Part shown: positions 10,126 to 20,369 of the stretch, in pieces
Numbering within the stretch: the first letter of the stretch is position 1
Layout of the letters: each line of letters begins with the position of its first letter
Origin: Ichthyenterobacterium magnum
Lineage (GTDB): Bacteria; Bacteroidota; Bacteroidia; Flavobacteriales; Flavobacteriaceae
Length of the DNA: 64,000 nucleotides
Reading direction: 5' to 3'
NCBI RefSeq assembly: GCF_003610635.1
Contig: NZ_RAQJ01000006.1
Span: 62,001-126,000 of the forward strand
The notes under the pieces: generated by a model
Database searches by the model: none
What the model was told of the DNA's origin: nothing
What the model saw: only the letters and a program-made list of their open reading frames with translations
Made by a program: the position numbers and the translations under genes

Positions 10126-10149
10126 CCATAAAAACGATTGATATTAATT
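10108..10149 (-). terminator. Rho-independent terminator after rpsK
   Basis: A perfect 12-bp stem (AATTAATATCAA 10114-10125, TTGATATTAATT 10138-10149) with a 12-base loop is followed on the minus strand by TTTTT. It lies 15 bases after the rpsK stop and divides the ribosomal block. Confidence 0.8.
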
Positions 10150-10164
10150 CTCTAAAAATATAAA

Positions 10165-10548
10165 TTATACTCTTCTTCTTTTTGGAGGTCTACAACCATT
10201 ATGCGGCAATGGAGTAACATCGATAATTTCTGTTACTTCTATACCTGCATTGTGAATTGATCTAATAGCAGATTCTCTACCATTTCCAGGACCTTTTACG
10301 TAAACTTTTACTTTCTTAAGTCCAGCTTCTTTAGCAACTCCTGCAGCATCTTCTGCAGCTAATTGAGCAGCATATGGTGTGTTCTTTTTAGAACCTCTAA
10401 ATCCCATTTTACCAGCTGATGACCATGAAATAACATCTCCTTTTTTATTTGTTAAAGAGATGATGATGTTGTTAAAAGATGCAGCTACGTGAGCTTCTCC
10501 AACAGCATCTACAATAACTTTACGTTTTTTTGTACTTGACTTTGCCAT
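10165..10548 (-). CDS. rpsK: 30S ribosomal protein S11
   Basis: 127 residues. S11 lies on the 30S platform near the mRNA exit. The family signature is plain: [40 protein letters not shown] and the C-terminal [18 protein letters not shown]. The last gene before the terminator at 10108-10149. A 105-base gap separates it from rpsM; no strong hairpin or promoter box was found in that gap. Confidence 0.97.
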   Translation of the reverse strand: MAKSSTKKRKVIVDAVGEAHVAASFNNIIISLTNKKGDVISWSSAGKMGFRGSKKNTPYAAQLAAEDAAGVAKEAGLKKVKVYVKGPGNGRESAIRSIHNAGIEVTEIIDVTPLPHNGCRPPKRRRV

Positions 10549-10653
10549 ATTATTCAGTTTCTAGTTGTTAGTTTTTTTGTTTTTAGAATCCTAAACATTT
10601 CTATTTCGAACAGATTCCTCTAACGGTTAAAACTAATGACTAATGTCTATTTA

Positions 10654-11028
10654 TTATTTAGTTGCTTTTTTCTTGTTAGCAACAGTTTTTCTTCTACCTT
10701 TTCTTGTTCTAGAGTTGTTTTTAGTACGTTGACCTCTTAATGGAAGTCCAGCTCTATGACGAATACCTCTGTAACATCCAATATCCATTAAACGTTTAAT
10801 GTTTAATTGTGTTTCAGAACGTAATTCACCTTCAATAGTATAAGTTCCAACTGCGTCACGGATTGCTCCAATTTGCTCATCAGTCCAATCTTGTACTTTG
10901 ATGCTTTCGTCTACTTTAGCTGTAGCTAAAATCTCTACTGCTCTACTTCTACCTACTCCGTAGATATAAGTTAAAGAGATAACTCCTCTTTTTTGTTTTG
11001 GTATATCAACACCTGCAATTCTTGCCAT
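10654..11028 (-). CDS. rpsM: 30S ribosomal protein S13
   Basis: 124 residues. S13 sits in the 30S head and contacts the P-site tRNA and bridge B1. Seen are the N-terminal [20 protein letters not shown], the helix-hairpin region [12 protein letters not shown] and the basic C-terminal [20 protein letters not shown], which threads towards the tRNA. It follows rpmJ by two bases, as in the standard spc/alpha region of Bacteroidota. Confidence 0.97.
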   Translation of the reverse strand: MARIAGVDIPKQKRGVISLTYIYGVGRSRAVEILATAKVDESIKVQDWTDEQIGAIRDAVGTYTIEGELRSETQLNIKRLMDIGCYRGIRHRAGLPLRGQRTKNNSRTRKGRRKTVANKKKATK

Positions 11029-11030
11029 AA

Positions 11031-11147
11031 TTACCCTTGTCTTTGTTTGAATCTAGGATTCTTTTTGTTAATGACGTAAAGTCTACCTTTTCTGCGCACT
11101 AATTTACAGTCTGCGCTTCTTTTTTTAACTGATGCTCTTACTTTCAT
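11031..11147 (-). CDS. rpmJ: 50S ribosomal protein L36, zinc-free type
   Basis: A 38-residue protein read from the sequence itself: it starts [20 protein letters not shown] and ends NPRFKQRQG. This is the small L36 protein of the 50S subunit. Of the usual Cys-Cys-Cys-His zinc set only one Cys (in SADC) remains, and the late His is Phe, so it is the C-minus form that needs no zinc. It lies between infA and rpsM, its normal place. A hairpin GATG-x-AACC with GGTT-x-CATC (about 11178-11199) fills the gap from infA. Confidence 0.95.
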   Translation of the reverse strand: MKVRASVKKRSADCKLVRRKGRLYVINKKNPRFKQRQG

Positions 11148-11202
11148 CTGTACTTTATTATTATCTTAAATCTGTCAGATGGAACCTTACGGTTTCATCG
11201 TA

Positions 11203-11418
11203 TTAGTATCTATAAGTTATTCTTGCCTTAGATAAATCGTAAGGACTCATTTCTAATTTAACTTTATCTCCTGGTAATAACTTAATGTAATGCATACGCA
11301 TTTTACCTGAGATATGTGCTGTCACAATGTGACCGTTTTCTAATTCAACACGAAACATTGCATTTGATAATGCTTCAATTATTGATCCGTCTTGTTCTAT
11401 TGCTGCTTGTTTTGCCAT
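11203..11418 (-). CDS. infA: Translation initiation factor IF-1
   Basis: 71 residues, the standard size. A single S1-type OB fold: [62 protein letters not shown]-1 occupies the 30S A site during initiation and helps IF-2 and IF-3. It starts 9 bases after secY, so it is co-transcribed with the spc genes. Confidence 0.97.
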   Translation of the reverse strand: MAKQAAIEQDGSIIEALSNAMFRVELENGHIVTAHISGKMRMHYIKLLPGDKVKLEMSPYDLSKARITYRY

Positions 11419-11427
11419 AGTTATATA

Positions 11428-12783
11428 TTAAGCTACTGCCTTTCTATTTTTACCAGTTTTCATCAAGCCATCATAATGCTTATTCAACAAATATGAATTT
11501 ACTTGTTGCATAGTATCTATTGCAACTCCAACCATAATTAATAGTGATGTACCACCAAAGAATAATGCCCAACCAGCTTGTACATCCATAAGTTTAACAA
11601 TAATTGCAGGGAACACAGCAATAAGTGCTAAAAATATAGAACCTGGTAATGTAATTTGCGACATTATTTTATCTAAATATTCTGATGTTTCTGTTCCTGG
11701 TCTAATCCCTGGAATAAAACCGCCACTACGTTTTAAATCATCAGCCATTTTGTTTGTTGGAACCGTAATTGCTGTATAGAAATATGTAAATATGATTATT
11801 AACAATGCAAATACAAGGTTATACCAAAACCCAAAGATATCTGAGAATTGTGCTTGCATCCATGCTCCTGCAGTAGAATCTTTTAAAAGTGATGATCCAC
11901 CAATTAAACTAGGCACAAACATTATTGCTTGAGCAAAAATTATTGGCATTACTCCAGATGCATTTAATTTTAATGGTAAAAATTGTCTAGATCCAAATAC
12001 ATTTTTTTCATATCCGCCAGAAGCAGTACGTCTTGCGTATTGAACAGCTATTTTACGAACTGCCATTACTAGCATAACAGATCCCATAATAATAACAAAC
12101 CAAATAACCATTTCTATTAATATCATCATTAAACCACCATTTCCTCCTCCATCTAAACGAGATGCAGCATTTTGTATAAACGATTGTGGCAAGGTTGCAA
12201 TAATACCAACCATAATTAATAATGAAATACCATTACCAATACCTTTATCTGTAATTTTCTCTCCTAACCACATTGCAAATACACATCCTGTTACTAAAAT
12301 GATAACAGATGACACGTAAAACAATGGTCCAGTTCCTAATAAAAATGCAGATTGAGGAATACCGAATGCTGTTGGTAAACTTGCTAAATAACCTGGTGCT
12401 TGCACCAAACAGATAGCTATGGTTAACCAACGTGTTATTTGTGTAATTTTCTTTTGTCCACTTGCGCCTTCTTTTTGTAGCTTTTGTAAATAAGGAATTG
12501 CAATCCCCATTAACTGAACAACAATAGAAGCAGAAATGTAAGGCATAATACCAAGTGCAAAAACTGAAGCATTAGCAAAGGCACCACCTGTAAACATATT
12601 AAGTAATCCTAATATACCTTCACCAGTACCATCTCTTAATCCTCCTAATTGACTTGCATCAATACCTGGAAGTACAACTTGAGCACCAAAACGGTACACT
12701 AAAAGTAAACCAAGTGTTAGCATGATTCTGTCTTTTAGTTCAGTTATCTTCCAAACATTTTTTAAAGTTTCTATAAATTTCAT
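11428..12783 (-). CDS. secY: Preprotein translocase channel subunit SecY
   Basis: 451 residues with ten predicted membrane helices. SecY forms the protein-conducting channel of the inner membrane with SecE and SecG. Typical segments are LKDRIMLTLGLLLVYRFGAQ at the start, the plug region after it, LGIMPYISASIVVQLM (helix 2), LGEKITDKGIGNGISLLIMV and the cytoplasmic loop PTNKMADDLKRSGGFIPGIR with basic residues for ribosome/SecA contact. It follows rplO by 13 bases. Confidence 0.98.
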   Translation of the reverse strand: MKFIETLKNVWKITELKDRIMLTLGLLLVYRFGAQVVLPGIDASQLGGLRDGTGEGILGLLNMFTGGAFANASVFALGIMPYISASIVVQLMGIAIPYLQKLQKEGASGQKKITQITRWLTIAICLVQAPGYLASLPTAFGIPQSAFLLGTGPLFYVSSVIILVTGCVFAMWLGEKITDKGIGNGISLLIMVGIIATLPQSFIQNAASRLDGGGNGGLMMILIEMVIWFVIIMGSVMLVMAVRKIAVQYARRTASGGYEKNVFGSRQFLPLKLNASGVMPIIFAQAIMFVPSLIGGSSLLKDSTAGAWMQAQFSDIFGFWYNLVFALLIIIFTYFYTAITVPTNKMADDLKRSGGFIPGIRPGTETSEYLDKIMSQITLPGSIFLALIAVFPAIIVKLMDVQAGWALFFGGTSLLIMVGVAIDTMQQVNSYLLNKHYDGLMKTGKNRKAVA

Positions 12784-12796
12784 ACGTTAAGTTGTC

Positions 12797-13249
12797 TTAT
12801 AAAGTTACCGCTTCTCCACCTGCAGCTTCTATAGCAGCTTTTGCTGAAGCAGTAAATTTATGAGCAGTTACTGTTAATTTTGATTTTAATTCACCACGAC
12901 CAAGAATTTTTACTAATTCATTCTTTCCCGCCAAACCTAAATCTACTAAGGTTTGAAAATCAACTGCATCCTTTATTTTCTTATTGTCTACTAACTCTTG
13001 TAATTTATCTAAGTTTACACCTTGATATTCTACTCTGTTAATATTTGTAAATCCAAATTTTGGTACACGTCTTTGAAGTGGCATTTGCCCACCTTCAAAA
13101 CCAAGTTTTTTAGAATAACCTGAACGAGATTTAGCTCCTTTGTGACCACGTGTAGCAGTACCTCCTTTTCCAGAACCTTGTCCTCTACCTATTCTTTTGC
13201 CTTGATTCTTTACAGAACCTTCTGCTGGTTTTAAATTACTTAAGTCCAT
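12797..13249 (-). CDS. rplO: 50S ribosomal protein L15
   Basis: 150 residues. L15 is a late-assembly protein of the 50S subunit. The N-terminal Gly/Lys/Arg-rich tail ([20 protein letters not shown]) that penetrates 23S rRNA is clear, followed by [18 protein letters not shown] and the globular domain ending [13 protein letters not shown]. Its gene lies 9 bases after rpmD and just before secY. Confidence 0.97.
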   Translation of the reverse strand: MDLSNLKPAEGSVKNQGKRIGRGQGSGKGGTATRGHKGAKSRSGYSKKLGFEGGQMPLQRRVPKFGFTNINRVEYQGVNLDKLQELVDNKKIKDAVDFQTLVDLGLAGKNELVKILGRGELKSKLTVTAHKFTASAKAAIEAAGGEAVTL

Positions 13250-13258
13250 CTTATATTG

Positions 13259-13441
13259 TTATTTTGTTTCTTCAACAGAAACTAAATGTGAAACTTTACT
13301 TACCATTCCAAGAACACTTGGAGATGCATCGTGCTCAACTGTTTGACCAATTTTTTTTAACCCAAGAGCTTCTAAAGTTCTCTTTTGGTTTTTAGTACGA
13401 TTAATTGCACTTTTTACTTTTGTTACTTTAATCTTTGCCAT
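13259..13441 (-). CDS. rpmD: 50S ribosomal protein L30
   Basis: 60 residues, the bacterial L30 size. IKVTKVKSAINRTKNQKRTL, then EALGLKKIGQTVEHDASPSV and the final GMVSKVSHLVSVEE give the ferredoxin-like L30 fold. It lies between rpsE and rplO as in other bacteria. Confidence 0.96.
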   Translation of the reverse strand: MAKIKVTKVKSAINRTKNQKRTLEALGLKKIGQTVEHDASPSVLGMVSKVSHLVSVEETK

Positions 13442-13453
13442 CGTCCTATTTAA

Positions 13454-13978
13454 TTAACCGTTAAATACTTTTTCAAGTGAAATACCTCTATCTCTTGCGA
13501 CAGTTTTTGCATCACGTAATTGTAATAAAGCATCGAAAGTTGCTTTTACAACATTGTGAGGGTTTGAAGACCCTTGAGATTTAGATAATACATCGTGTAT
13601 ACCTACAGCCTCAAGAACAGTTCTTACAGCTCCACCAGCAATTACACCTGTACCAGGAGCAGCAGGAATAATATTTACTCTTGCTCCACCATACTTACCT
13701 TTTTGTTCGTGTGGTAAAGTTCCTTTAATAATAGGAATTCTAACTAGGTTTTTCTTAGCATCTTCTACAGCTTTTGCTATTGCAGTTGCTACATCTTTAG
13801 ATTTTCCTAAACCATGACCTACAACACCAGCTTCATCTCCAACTACTACTATAGCTGAAAAACCAAATGCTCTACCTCCTTTTGTTACTTTAGTAACTCT
13901 TTGTACACCAACCAAACGATCTTTAAGATCAATTCCACTTGGTTTTACTAATTCTGCGTTTTTATATTTTTGATACAT
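13454..13978 (-). CDS. rpsE: 30S ribosomal protein S5
   Basis: 174 residues. S5 helps maintain decoding accuracy and mRNA unwinding at the entry site. The N-terminal dsRNA-binding domain includes [20 protein letters not shown] and [20 protein letters not shown]; the C-terminal domain has [20 protein letters not shown] and [19 protein letters not shown]. The loop with KGGR is the region where spectinomycin-resistance changes occur in other bacteria; it looks wild type. Confidence 0.97.
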   Translation of the reverse strand: MYQKYKNAELVKPSGIDLKDRLVGVQRVTKVTKGGRAFGFSAIVVVGDEAGVVGHGLGKSKDVATAIAKAVEDAKKNLVRIPIIKGTLPHEQKGKYGGARVNIIPAAPGTGVIAGGAVRTVLEAVGIHDVLSKSQGSSNPHNVVKATFDALLQLRDAKTVARDRGISLEKVFNG

Positions 13979-13984
13979 AATGTC

Positions 13985-14341
13985 TTAGAATTTAAGTCCT
14001 GCTTCTCTAGCACCTTCTGCTAATGATTTTACTCTTCCGTGATATAAATATCCACCTCTATCAAAAGAAATGGTTTCTACACCTGCTTTAAGTGCTTTTT
14101 CAGCAACAGATTTACCTACTAATGCAGCTATTTCTGTTTTTGTTCCTTTTGCAGAATTAATGTCTTTATCTCTTGAAGATGCAGCGCTAATAGTTTTACC
14201 AGTCACATCATCTACAACTTGAGCATAAATTTCTTTATTACTTCTAAAAACAGCTAAACGCGGTCTTGCTTCTGTACCAGAAACAACTTTACGTATTCTG
14301 TTTTTTATTCTTAGTCTTCTTTCGTTCTTTGTTAATGCCAT
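13985..14341 (-). CDS. rplR: 50S ribosomal protein L18
   Basis: 118 residues. L18 binds 5S rRNA and links it to the 50S central protuberance. Visible: [40 protein letters not shown] and the C-terminal [28 protein letters not shown] pattern. It lies 6 bases before rpsE. Confidence 0.97.
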   Translation of the reverse strand: MALTKNERRLRIKNRIRKVVSGTEARPRLAVFRSNKEIYAQVVDDVTGKTISAASSRDKDINSAKGTKTEIAALVGKSVAEKALKAGVETISFDRGGYLYHGRVKSLAEGAREAGLKF

Positions 14342-14351
14342 AACTAATTTA

Positions 14352-14894
14352 TTAAGCTGATTTACCTGCTTTTCTTCTTAATTCTTCACCAACAAACTTA
14401 ACACCTTTTCCTTTGTAAGGTTCTGGTTTTCTAAATCCGCGAATTTTCGCAGCAACTTGTCCTACCAATTGTTTATCGTGAGATGTTAATTTTACTATTG
14501 GGTTTTTTCCTTTTTCTGAAATTGTTTCAATTTTTACTTCTGGAGCAACGTTTAAAACAATATTGTGAGAAAACCCTAATGCTAAATCTAATTTTTGTCC
14601 TTGATTAGATGCTCTATATCCTACACCAACCAATTCTAATTCTTTAGTCCATCCTTTAGATACACCTTCAATCATGTTATTGATTAAAGATCTGTAAAGA
14701 CCATGCTTTGCTCTTTGGTCTTTTTTATCTGACGAACGAGAAACGCTAACGTTTCCGTCTTCTACTTTTATCTCAACACCAGAATACTCTTGTGTTAATT
14801 CTCCAAGTTTACCTTTTACAGTTATTACGTTTTCTTTAACGTCTACTGTTACGCCTTCTGGAATTCCTACTGGGTTATTACCTATTCTTGACAT
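14352..14894 (-). CDS. rplF: 50S ribosomal protein L6
   Basis: 180 residues with two repeated RNA-binding domains. L6 lies near the GTPase-associated centre and the sarcin-ricin loop. Start [20 protein letters not shown]; middle [20 protein letters not shown] and [21 protein letters not shown]-terminal [18 protein letters not shown]. It is separated by 11 bases from rpsH. Confidence 0.97.
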   Translation of the reverse strand: MSRIGNNPVGIPEGVTVDVKENVITVKGKLGELTQEYSGVEIKVEDGNVSVSRSSDKKDQRAKHGLYRSLINNMIEGVSKGWTKELELVGVGYRASNQGQKLDLALGFSHNIVLNVAPEVKIETISEKGKNPIVKLTSHDKQLVGQVAAKIRGFRKPEPYKGKGVKFVGEELRRKAGKSA

Positions 14895-14905
14895 ATCTTT
14901 CTAAT

Positions 14906-15304
14906 TTAGTAAACGTAACATAATACTTCACCACCAACGTTTTCTCTTTGCGCTTGTTTTCCTGTAATCACTCCATGAGAAGTAGAAACAATTGCAATTC
15001 CAAGACCGTTTAAGATTCTTGGCATTTCGTTAGCACTTGCATATTTACGTAAACCTGGTTTACTTATTCTTTGAATTTTTCTGATGACAGATTCTTTAGT
15101 CTCTTTATTGTACTTAAGGGCAATTTTAATTGTTCCTTGTACTGTCGAGTCATCAAATTTATAACTTAAAATATATCCTTGATCGAATAATATTTTAGTC
15201 ATTTCTTTCTTTAAATTAGATGCAGGAATCTCAACCACTCTGTGATTTGCTTTTACTGCATTTCTAATTCTTGTTAGGTAATCCGCTATTGGATCTGTAT
15301 TCAT
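14906..15304 (-). CDS. rpsH: 30S ribosomal protein S8
   Basis: 132 residues. S8 binds helix 21 of 16S rRNA, and in E. coli it is the translational repressor of the spc operon. Seen: [20 protein letters not shown] at the start and the C-terminal RNA-binding loop [21 protein letters not shown] 62-base gap separates it from rpsN, longer than most in this block; the gap sequence does not form an obvious strong hairpin. Confidence 0.97.
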   Translation of the reverse strand: MNTDPIADYLTRIRNAVKANHRVVEIPASNLKKEMTKILFDQGYILSYKFDDSTVQGTIKIALKYNKETKESVIRKIQRISKPGLRKYASANEMPRILNGLGIAIVSTSHGVITGKQAQRENVGGEVLCYVY

Positions 15305-15366
15305 ATCTATTAATTTGCGGTAACGGTTTTCGATATTATTATCAAACCTGTAACCAATTTATAATT

Positions 15367-15636
15367 CTACCAACTTGCTTTTTTAACTCCTGGTATTAAA
15401 CCTTGGTTAGCCATTTCACGGAATGTTACACGTGAAATACCAAATGTTCTCATATACCCTTTTGGTCTACCTGTTAATTTACATCTATTATGCATACGAA
15501 TAGGAGATGCGTTTTTTGGTAATTTTTGTAATGCTTCATAATCTCCAGCTTCTTTTAAAGCTTTACGTTTTTCTGCATATTTAGCAACTGTTTTTGCTCT
15601 TTTTACCTCACGGGCTTTCATTGATTCTTTAGCCAT
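15367..15636 (-). CDS. rpsN: 30S ribosomal protein S14 (short, zinc-free type)
   Basis: 89 residues. S14 lies in the 30S head. The C-terminal motif [20 protein letters not shown] with [20 protein letters not shown] is diagnostic. Only one Cys is present, so this is the form without a zinc ribbon. It lies between rplE and rpsH, its usual place in the spc operon. Confidence 0.97.
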   Translation of the reverse strand: MAKESMKAREVKRAKTVAKYAEKRKALKEAGDYEALQKLPKNASPIRMHNRCKLTGRPKGYMRTFGISRVTFREMANQGLIPGVKKASW

Positions 15637-15640
15637 AATC

Positions 15641-16192
15641 TTAGTTCTTTTTAAAAGGTAAACCTAATTCTTTTAATAATGATTGTGCTTCTTTATCTGT
15701 ATCTGCAGATGTCACAAATGTAATATCCATACCAGATATTTTATTGATTTTATCAATATCAATCTCTGGGAATATAATTTGCTCAGTAACGCCTAAGTTG
15801 TAGTTACCTCTACCATCAAATCCAGTAGCTTTAATTCCTCCAAAATCTCTTACACGTGGTAAAGCTGAAGTAATTAAACGATCTAAAAACTCATACATTT
15901 GCTCTCCTCTTAAAGTTACTCTAACGCCTATTGGCATTCCTTTACGTAATTTAAAAGATGCAACATCTTTTTTAGATAATGTAGCTACTGCTTTTTGACC
16001 AGAAATTTTAGTCATTTCATCAATAGCATGATCAATTAATTTTTTATCTGCAACTGCAGCTCCAACTCCTTTAGATATTACTATCTTTTTAAGTACTGGT
16101 ACTTGCATTACATTTTTATAACCGAATTCTTCTGTAAGAGCAGAAACTACTTTGTCCTTATACTCTTGTTTTAATCTTGGAATGTAAGTCAT
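15641..16192 (-). CDS. rplE: 50S ribosomal protein L5
   Basis: 183 residues. L5 binds 5S rRNA and contacts the P-site tRNA and the 30S head through bridge B1b. Typical segments: [60 protein letters not shown] and [20 protein letters not shown] with [13 protein letters not shown]. Four bases separate it from rpsN. Confidence 0.97.
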   Translation of the reverse strand: MTYIPRLKQEYKDKVVSALTEEFGYKNVMQVPVLKKIVISKGVGAAVADKKLIDHAIDEMTKISGQKAVATLSKKDVASFKLRKGMPIGVRVTLRGEQMYEFLDRLITSALPRVRDFGGIKATGFDGRGNYNLGVTEQIIFPEIDIDKINKISGMDITFVTSADTDKEAQSLLKELGLPFKKN

Positions 16193-16194
16193 AA

Positions 16195-16506
16195 CTATAT
16201 TACTTCATTAGATTTTTTAGAAAATCTTACTTTTTTATCACCTTCCATTTTATACCCAACTCTAGTTGTTTCTCCTTTAGAAGTTAACAATGATAAGTTT
16301 GATATATTAATGAATGCTTCTTTCTCTACAATGCCTCCTTGAGGGCTTTGTGCACTTGGTTTAGTATGTTTCTTAACCATGTTCACACCTTCAACGATAG
16401 CTTTGTTTTTTGCTATCTCTACTTTAAGCACTTTACCTTCTAATCCTTTATGATCTCCAGCAATTACTTTAACAGTATCTCCAGTTTTAATTTTAAGCTT
16501 TGTCAT
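16195..16506 (-). CDS. rplX: 50S ribosomal protein L24
   Basis: 103 residues from [21 protein letters not shown]24 nucleates 50S assembly; the KOW motif lies at about residues 8-35 ([20 protein letters not shown]), followed by [21 protein letters not shown] second ATG at 16518 overlaps the rplN stop (TAATG) and would add MTKK; the overlap could allow coupled reinitiation, but homologues usually begin at the position chosen here. Both are possible. Confidence 0.95.
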   Translation of the reverse strand: MTKLKIKTGDTVKVIAGDHKGLEGKVLKVEIAKNKAIVEGVNMVKKHTKPSAQSPQGGIVEKEAFINISNLSLLTSKGETTRVGYKMEGDKKVRFSKKSNEVI

Positions 16507-16517
16507 CTTTTTAGTCA

Positions 16518-16886
16518 TTAAAGCACTTCAGGTGCTAATGATACAATTTTCATGAATTGTTTATCACGAAGTTCTCTAGCTACTGGTCCAAAAACACGTG
16601 TTCCTCTCATTTCTCCTGTTGGATTTAAAAGTACACAAGCGTTATCATCAAATCTAATATAAGATCCGTCTGGACGTCTCACTTCTTTTTTAGTACGAAC
16701 AACTACTGCTGTTGATACTGCTCCTTTTTTAATGTTTCCATTAGGAGTAGCATCTTTTACTGAGACAACAATTTTATCTCCAATAGAAGCGTATCTTCTT
16801 TTTGTACCACCAAGAACACGGATAGTTAAAACTTCCTTTGCTCCAGTGTTATCAGCTACTTTTAATCTTGATTCTTGTTGTACCAT
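16518..16886 (-). CDS. rplN: 50S ribosomal protein L14
   Basis: 122 residues, the standard size. L14 lies at the subunit interface (bridge B8) and is the docking site of the silencing factor RsfS. Signature: [20 protein letters not shown], then [40 protein letters not shown] and the C-terminal [20 protein letters not shown]. Two bases separate it from rpsQ. Confidence 0.98.
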   Translation of the reverse strand: MVQQESRLKVADNTGAKEVLTIRVLGGTKRRYASIGDKIVVSVKDATPNGNIKKGAVSTAVVVRTKKEVRRPDGSYIRFDDNACVLLNPTGEMRGTRVFGPVARELRDKQFMKIVSLAPEVL

Positions 16887-16888
16887 AA

Positions 16889-17146
16889 TTACTTCGCTCT
16901 TTCAATTATTTCTACTAATCTCCAACATTTAGATTTACTTAAAGGTCGTGTTTCCATGATCTTTACTGTATCACCAATGTTACAGTCGTTTGTTTCGTCG
17001 TGAGCAACATATTTCTTTGTTTTCAAAACGAATTTTCCATACATAGGATGTTTTACTTTTTTTACTTCGGCAACTACAATTGATTTTTGCATTTTGTTGC
17101 TAGTAACTACTCCTATACGTTCTTTTCTTAAGTTTCTTTTTTCCAT
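16889..17146 (-). CDS. rpsQ: 30S ribosomal protein S17
   Basis: 85 residues. S17 is a primary 16S-binding protein with an OB fold. Signature segments are [40 protein letters not shown] and [20 protein letters not shown]. It lies 18 bases after rpmC. Confidence 0.97.
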   Translation of the reverse strand: MEKRNLRKERIGVVTSNKMQKSIVVAEVKKVKHPMYGKFVLKTKKYVAHDETNDCNIGDTVKIMETRPLSKSKCWRLVEIIERAK

Positions 17147-17164
17147 CTTTCAGCCAGAATACAA

Positions 17165-17356
17165 TTATTGTATTTCTCTTTTAGTTAATTCTGTTGCAAT
17201 TCTTGCTACTGAACGTCTTACGTTACGTAACTGAATTGGATTTTCTAAAGGAGATATTGCATGAGCCATTTTTAGGTCTGCATAACTCTTCTTTGTTTCG
17301 CCAAGTTTTTCTTGTAACTCAGCTACTGTTAGCTGCTTAATTTCTGTTTGCTTCAT
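17165..17356 (-). CDS. rpmC: 50S ribosomal protein L29
   Basis: 63 residues, a two-helix protein at the exit tunnel where signal recognition particle and trigger factor dock. MKQTEIKQLTVAELQEKLGE starts the first helix; KMAHAISPLENPIQLRNVRR SVARI follows as usual for the second. It lies 12 bases after rplP. Confidence 0.96.
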   Translation of the reverse strand: MKQTEIKQLTVAELQEKLGETKKSYADLKMAHAISPLENPIQLRNVRRSVARIATELTKREIQ

Positions 17357-17368
17357 AATATTATTTTA

Positions 17369-17788
17369 TTAAGCTTCGTAATCTCGAGCTATAAGGAACT
17401 TCGTTTTTACTGGTAGCTTTTGTGCTGCTAAACGTAAAGCTTCTTTTGCTACGTCTACAGGTACTCCTGCTATCTCAAATAATACTCTTCCTGGTTTAAC
17501 AACTGCCACCCAATACTCAACAGCACCTTTACCTTTACCCATACGTACTTCAAGAGGTTTCTTTGTAATAGGCTTGTCTGGAAATACTTTAATCCATAAT
17601 TGCCCTTCTCTTTTCATATAACGTGTAGCAGCAATACGTGCAGCTTCAATTTGACGAGATGTTATAAACTTTGAGTCTAATGATTTTATACCAAACATTC
17701 CGTTTGAAAGCTGATGCCCTCTTCCAGAATTGCCTTTCATACGACCTTTTTGTTGCTTACGAAATTTTGTTCTTTTCGGTTGTAACAT
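17369..17788 (-). CDS. rplP: 50S ribosomal protein L16
   Basis: 139 residues. L16 lies near the A-site tRNA elbow. Signature: [40 protein letters not shown], then [20 protein letters not shown] and [20 protein letters not shown]. It follows rpsC by 20 bases. Confidence 0.98.
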   Translation of the reverse strand: MLQPKRTKFRKQQKGRMKGNSGRGHQLSNGMFGIKSLDSKFITSRQIEAARIAATRYMKREGQLWIKVFPDKPITKKPLEVRMGKGKGAVEYWVAVVKPGRVLFEIAGVPVDVAKEALRLAAQKLPVKTKFLIARDYEA

Positions 17789-17808
17789 GTTTTCTTTTCT
17801 TTAAAAAA

Positions 17809-18522
17809 TTACTTTCTACGACGAGATTGATTCTTGTTTCCTCGTCCACCTTTTCCTTGCTTTTTGGATAAACCAACTAGCGGAGAAAGTTCTCTTTTAC
17901 CATATACTTCACCTTTCATGATCCATACTTTAACACCTAATCTACCATAAGTAGTATGTGCTTCAACTAAAGCATAATCAATATCAGCTCTAAATGTTGA
18001 TAAAGGAATACGTCCTTCTTTGTAGTGTTCGCTACGTGCCATTTCAGCTCCATTTAAACGGCCACTAATTTGGATTTTAATTCCTTCAGCATTCATACGC
18101 ATAGCAGCAGCAATAGCCATTTTTATTGCACGTCTATATGAGATACGATTCTCAATTTGACGAGCAACACTAGATCCTACTAAAAATGCGTCAAGTTCAG
18201 GTCTTTTAATTTCAAAGATGTTTAACTGAACTTCTTTTCCAGTAATTTTCTTAAGTTCTTCTTTTAACTTGTCTACCTCTTGACCACCTTTACCGATAAT
18301 AATACCAGGTCTAGCAGTAGTGATAGTAACGGTTACAAGTTTAAGCGTACGCTCAATAATAACTCTAGATACACTAGCTTTTGATAAACGAGCATGGATA
18401 TACTTTCTGATTTTATCGTCTTCAGCAAGTTTATCACCATAATCATTTCCACCATACCAGTTAGATTCCCATCCTCTGATAATTCCTAAACGATTTCCGA
18501 TTGGATTTGTCTTTTGTCCCAT
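17809..18522 (-). CDS. rpsC: 30S ribosomal protein S3
   Basis: 237 residues. S3 is part of the mRNA entry tunnel and helicase. The KH domain is visible at about residues 60-110 with the loop [20 protein letters not shown]; the C-terminal domain contains [20 protein letters not shown] and [20 protein letters not shown]. The last 25 residues are Gly/Lys/Arg-rich. The start [20 protein letters not shown] is the conserved one. Confidence 0.98.
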   Translation of the reverse strand: MGQKTNPIGNRLGIIRGWESNWYGGNDYGDKLAEDDKIRKYIHARLSKASVSRVIIERTLKLVTVTITTARPGIIIGKGGQEVDKLKEELKKITGKEVQLNIFEIKRPELDAFLVGSSVARQIENRISYRRAIKMAIAAAMRMNAEGIKIQISGRLNGAEMARSEHYKEGRIPLSTFRADIDYALVEAHTTYGRLGVKVWIMKGEVYGKRELSPLVGLSKKQGKGGRGNKNQSRRRK

Positions 18523-18530
18523 ATCTCTAT

Positions 18531-18938
18531 TTAAGCTTGTGTGTTATTTTTAGCTCCAATCACAACTGTTACGTGATTAGATCTTTTTCTAATTCTGTGT
18601 GCACGACCTTGAGGTGCTGGACGTAATCTTTTTAACATTGATCCACCATCAACTCTAATTTCTTGCACAAATAAATCTGCATCTTCTATACTTGCATCTT
18701 CGTTTTTAGCTTGCCAATTAGCAATTGCTGATAATAACAATTTCTCTAAACGACGTGATGCTTCTTTAGAACTAAATCTTAATATTTGAAGTGCTTTTTC
18801 AGCTTTTTCACCTCTTACTAAATCTGCAACTAAACGCATTTTTCTTGGTGATGTAGGACAGTTATTAAGCTTTGCAAATGCAACTTTCTTTCTGTCTTCC
18901 TTAATAGCGTCTGCCATTTGTTTTTTACGACTTCCCAT
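18531..18938 (-). CDS. rplV: 50S ribosomal protein L22
   Basis: 135 residues. L22 lines the exit tunnel. The core begins [20 protein letters not shown], and the tunnel loop [20 protein letters not shown] is intact, the site of macrolide-resistance changes elsewhere. There is an N-terminal extension of about 20 residues ([20 protein letters not shown]) before the core, longer than in E. coli. It follows rpsS by six bases. Confidence 0.97.
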   Translation of the reverse strand: MGSRKKQMADAIKEDRKKVAFAKLNNCPTSPRKMRLVADLVRGEKAEKALQILRFSSKEASRRLEKLLLSAIANWQAKNEDASIEDADLFVQEIRVDGGSMLKRLRPAPQGRAHRIRKRSNHVTVVIGAKNNTQA

Positions 18939-18944
18939 AGCTTA

Positions 18945-19223
18945 CTATTTTTTACCTTTATTTTTTGCACCTGCATGACCTCTAAACGATCTTGTTGGTG
19001 AAAATTCTCCTAATTTATGACCTACCATATTTTCAGTAACATAAACTGGTACGAATTGACGACCATTGTGTACTGCAATTGTTTGACCAACAAAATCTGG
19101 AGTAATCATCGAGGCTCTAGACCAAGTTTTGATTACTGTTTTTTTGTTTGAAGCAACATTTTCTGCTACTTTTTTGTCTAATTTATAATGGATGTAAGGT
19201 CCTTTTTTTAATGAACGTGCCAT
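18945..19223 (-). CDS. rpsS: 30S ribosomal protein S19
   Basis: 92 residues. S19 pairs with S13 in the 30S head and forms an intersubunit bridge. [20 protein letters not shown] at the start, then [20 protein letters not shown] and [20 protein letters not shown] are unmistakable. It follows rplB by ten bases. Confidence 0.98.
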   Translation of the reverse strand: MARSLKKGPYIHYKLDKKVAENVASNKKTVIKTWSRASMITPDFVGQTIAVHNGRQFVPVYVTENMVGHKLGEFSPTRSFRGHAGAKNKGKK

Positions 19224-19233
19224 ATTATCTCAA

Positions 19234-20061
19234 TTATTTCTTTCTACGTTCTACAATATATTTATTACTCGCTTTTGTCTTAGAACGGGTTCTATAACCT
19301 TTAGCAGGAATACCATTTCTAGAACGTGGATGTCCACCAGAAGATTTACCTTCTCCACCACCCATTGGGTGATCAACAGGATTCATTACTACTGGTCTTG
19401 TACGTGGACGTCTTCCTAACCATCTTGTTCTACCAGCTTTACCTGACACTAACAACTGATGATCTGAGTTAGACACTACTCCAATAGTAGCCATACAATC
19501 TACAAGTATTAAACGTGTTTCTCCTGAAGGCAATTTAACTGTTGCAAATTTACCATCTCTTGCCATTAACTGAGCAAATGCTCCTGCACTTCTTGCCATT
19601 ACTGCTCCTTGTCCAGGACGCAATTCGATACAAGAAATAATTGTTCCTAATGGAATTTCGCTAAGCGGCATTGCATTTCCAATTTCTGGAGCTATACTAC
19701 TAGTTCCTGAAACCACATTTTGCCCAACTTGTAAACCATTTTGAGCAATGATGTAACGCTTTTCACCATCTTGGTAGTTTAATAAAGCGATAAATGCTGT
19801 TCTGTTTGGATCGTACTCTATAGACTTAACTTCTGCTGGAACTCCAGTTTTGTTACGTTTAAAATCGATAATACGATACTTTCTCTTATGACCTCCACCT
19901 ATATAGCGCATGGTCATTTTTCCTTGACTGTTTCTACCACCAGATCTTTTGTTCGGAACGAGTAAACTCTTTTCCGGCTTGTCAGTAGTAATGGCGTCAA
20001 ATCCATTAACTACTCTAAATCGCTGACCTGCTGTGATTGGTTTTAATTTTCTTACTGACAT
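19234..20061 (-). CDS. rplB: 50S ribosomal protein L2
   Basis: 275 residues, full length. L2 is needed for subunit association and peptidyl transferase activity. The C-terminal [20 protein letters not shown] contains the conserved His important for activity; [20 protein letters not shown] is the N-terminal RNA-binding region. It follows rplW by ten bases. Confidence 0.98.
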   Translation of the reverse strand: MSVRKLKPITAGQRFRVVNGFDAITTDKPEKSLLVPNKRSGGRNSQGKMTMRYIGGGHKRKYRIIDFKRNKTGVPAEVKSIEYDPNRTAFIALLNYQDGEKRYIIAQNGLQVGQNVVSGTSSIAPEIGNAMPLSEIPLGTIISCIELRPGQGAVMARSAGAFAQLMARDGKFATVKLPSGETRLILVDCMATIGVVSNSDHQLLVSGKAGRTRWLGRRPRTRPVVMNPVDHPMGGGEGKSSGGHPRSRNGIPAKGYRTRSKTKASNKYIVERRKK

Positions 20062-20071
20062 TTTTGTCTAA

Positions 20072-20362
20072 TTACATGTTACTGTATAAATCAATAGTCT
20101 CACCTTCCGCCAGTTGTACAATTGCTTTTTTAACAGCATTTGTTTTACCATGTTGAATACCAGTTTTTGTGAACTTAGTACTTCTATCTGGACGGACATT
20201 TATAGTACGAACTTTTTCAACAGAAACGCCATAAGCAGCTTCAACTGCTTTTTTGATTTCTACCTTGTTCGCCTTGGTATTCACTTGAAAGCTAAAACAG
20301 TTGTTTAACTCACTGTTTATAGTTGCTTTTTCTGTGATTATAGGTTTAATTAAGATACTCAT
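20072..20362 (-). CDS. rplW: 50S ribosomal protein L23
   Basis: 96 residues. L23 is the main docking site for trigger factor and SRP at the exit tunnel. Visible: MSILIKPIITEKATINSELN, FQVNTKANKVEIKKAVEAAY with VSVEKVRTINVRPDRSTKFT. It lies 7 bases after rplD. Confidence 0.96.
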   Translation of the reverse strand: MSILIKPIITEKATINSELNNCFSFQVNTKANKVEIKKAVEAAYGVSVEKVRTINVRPDRSTKFTKTGIQHGKTNAVKKAIVQLAEGETIDLYSNM

Positions 20363-20369
20363 GACTTTC

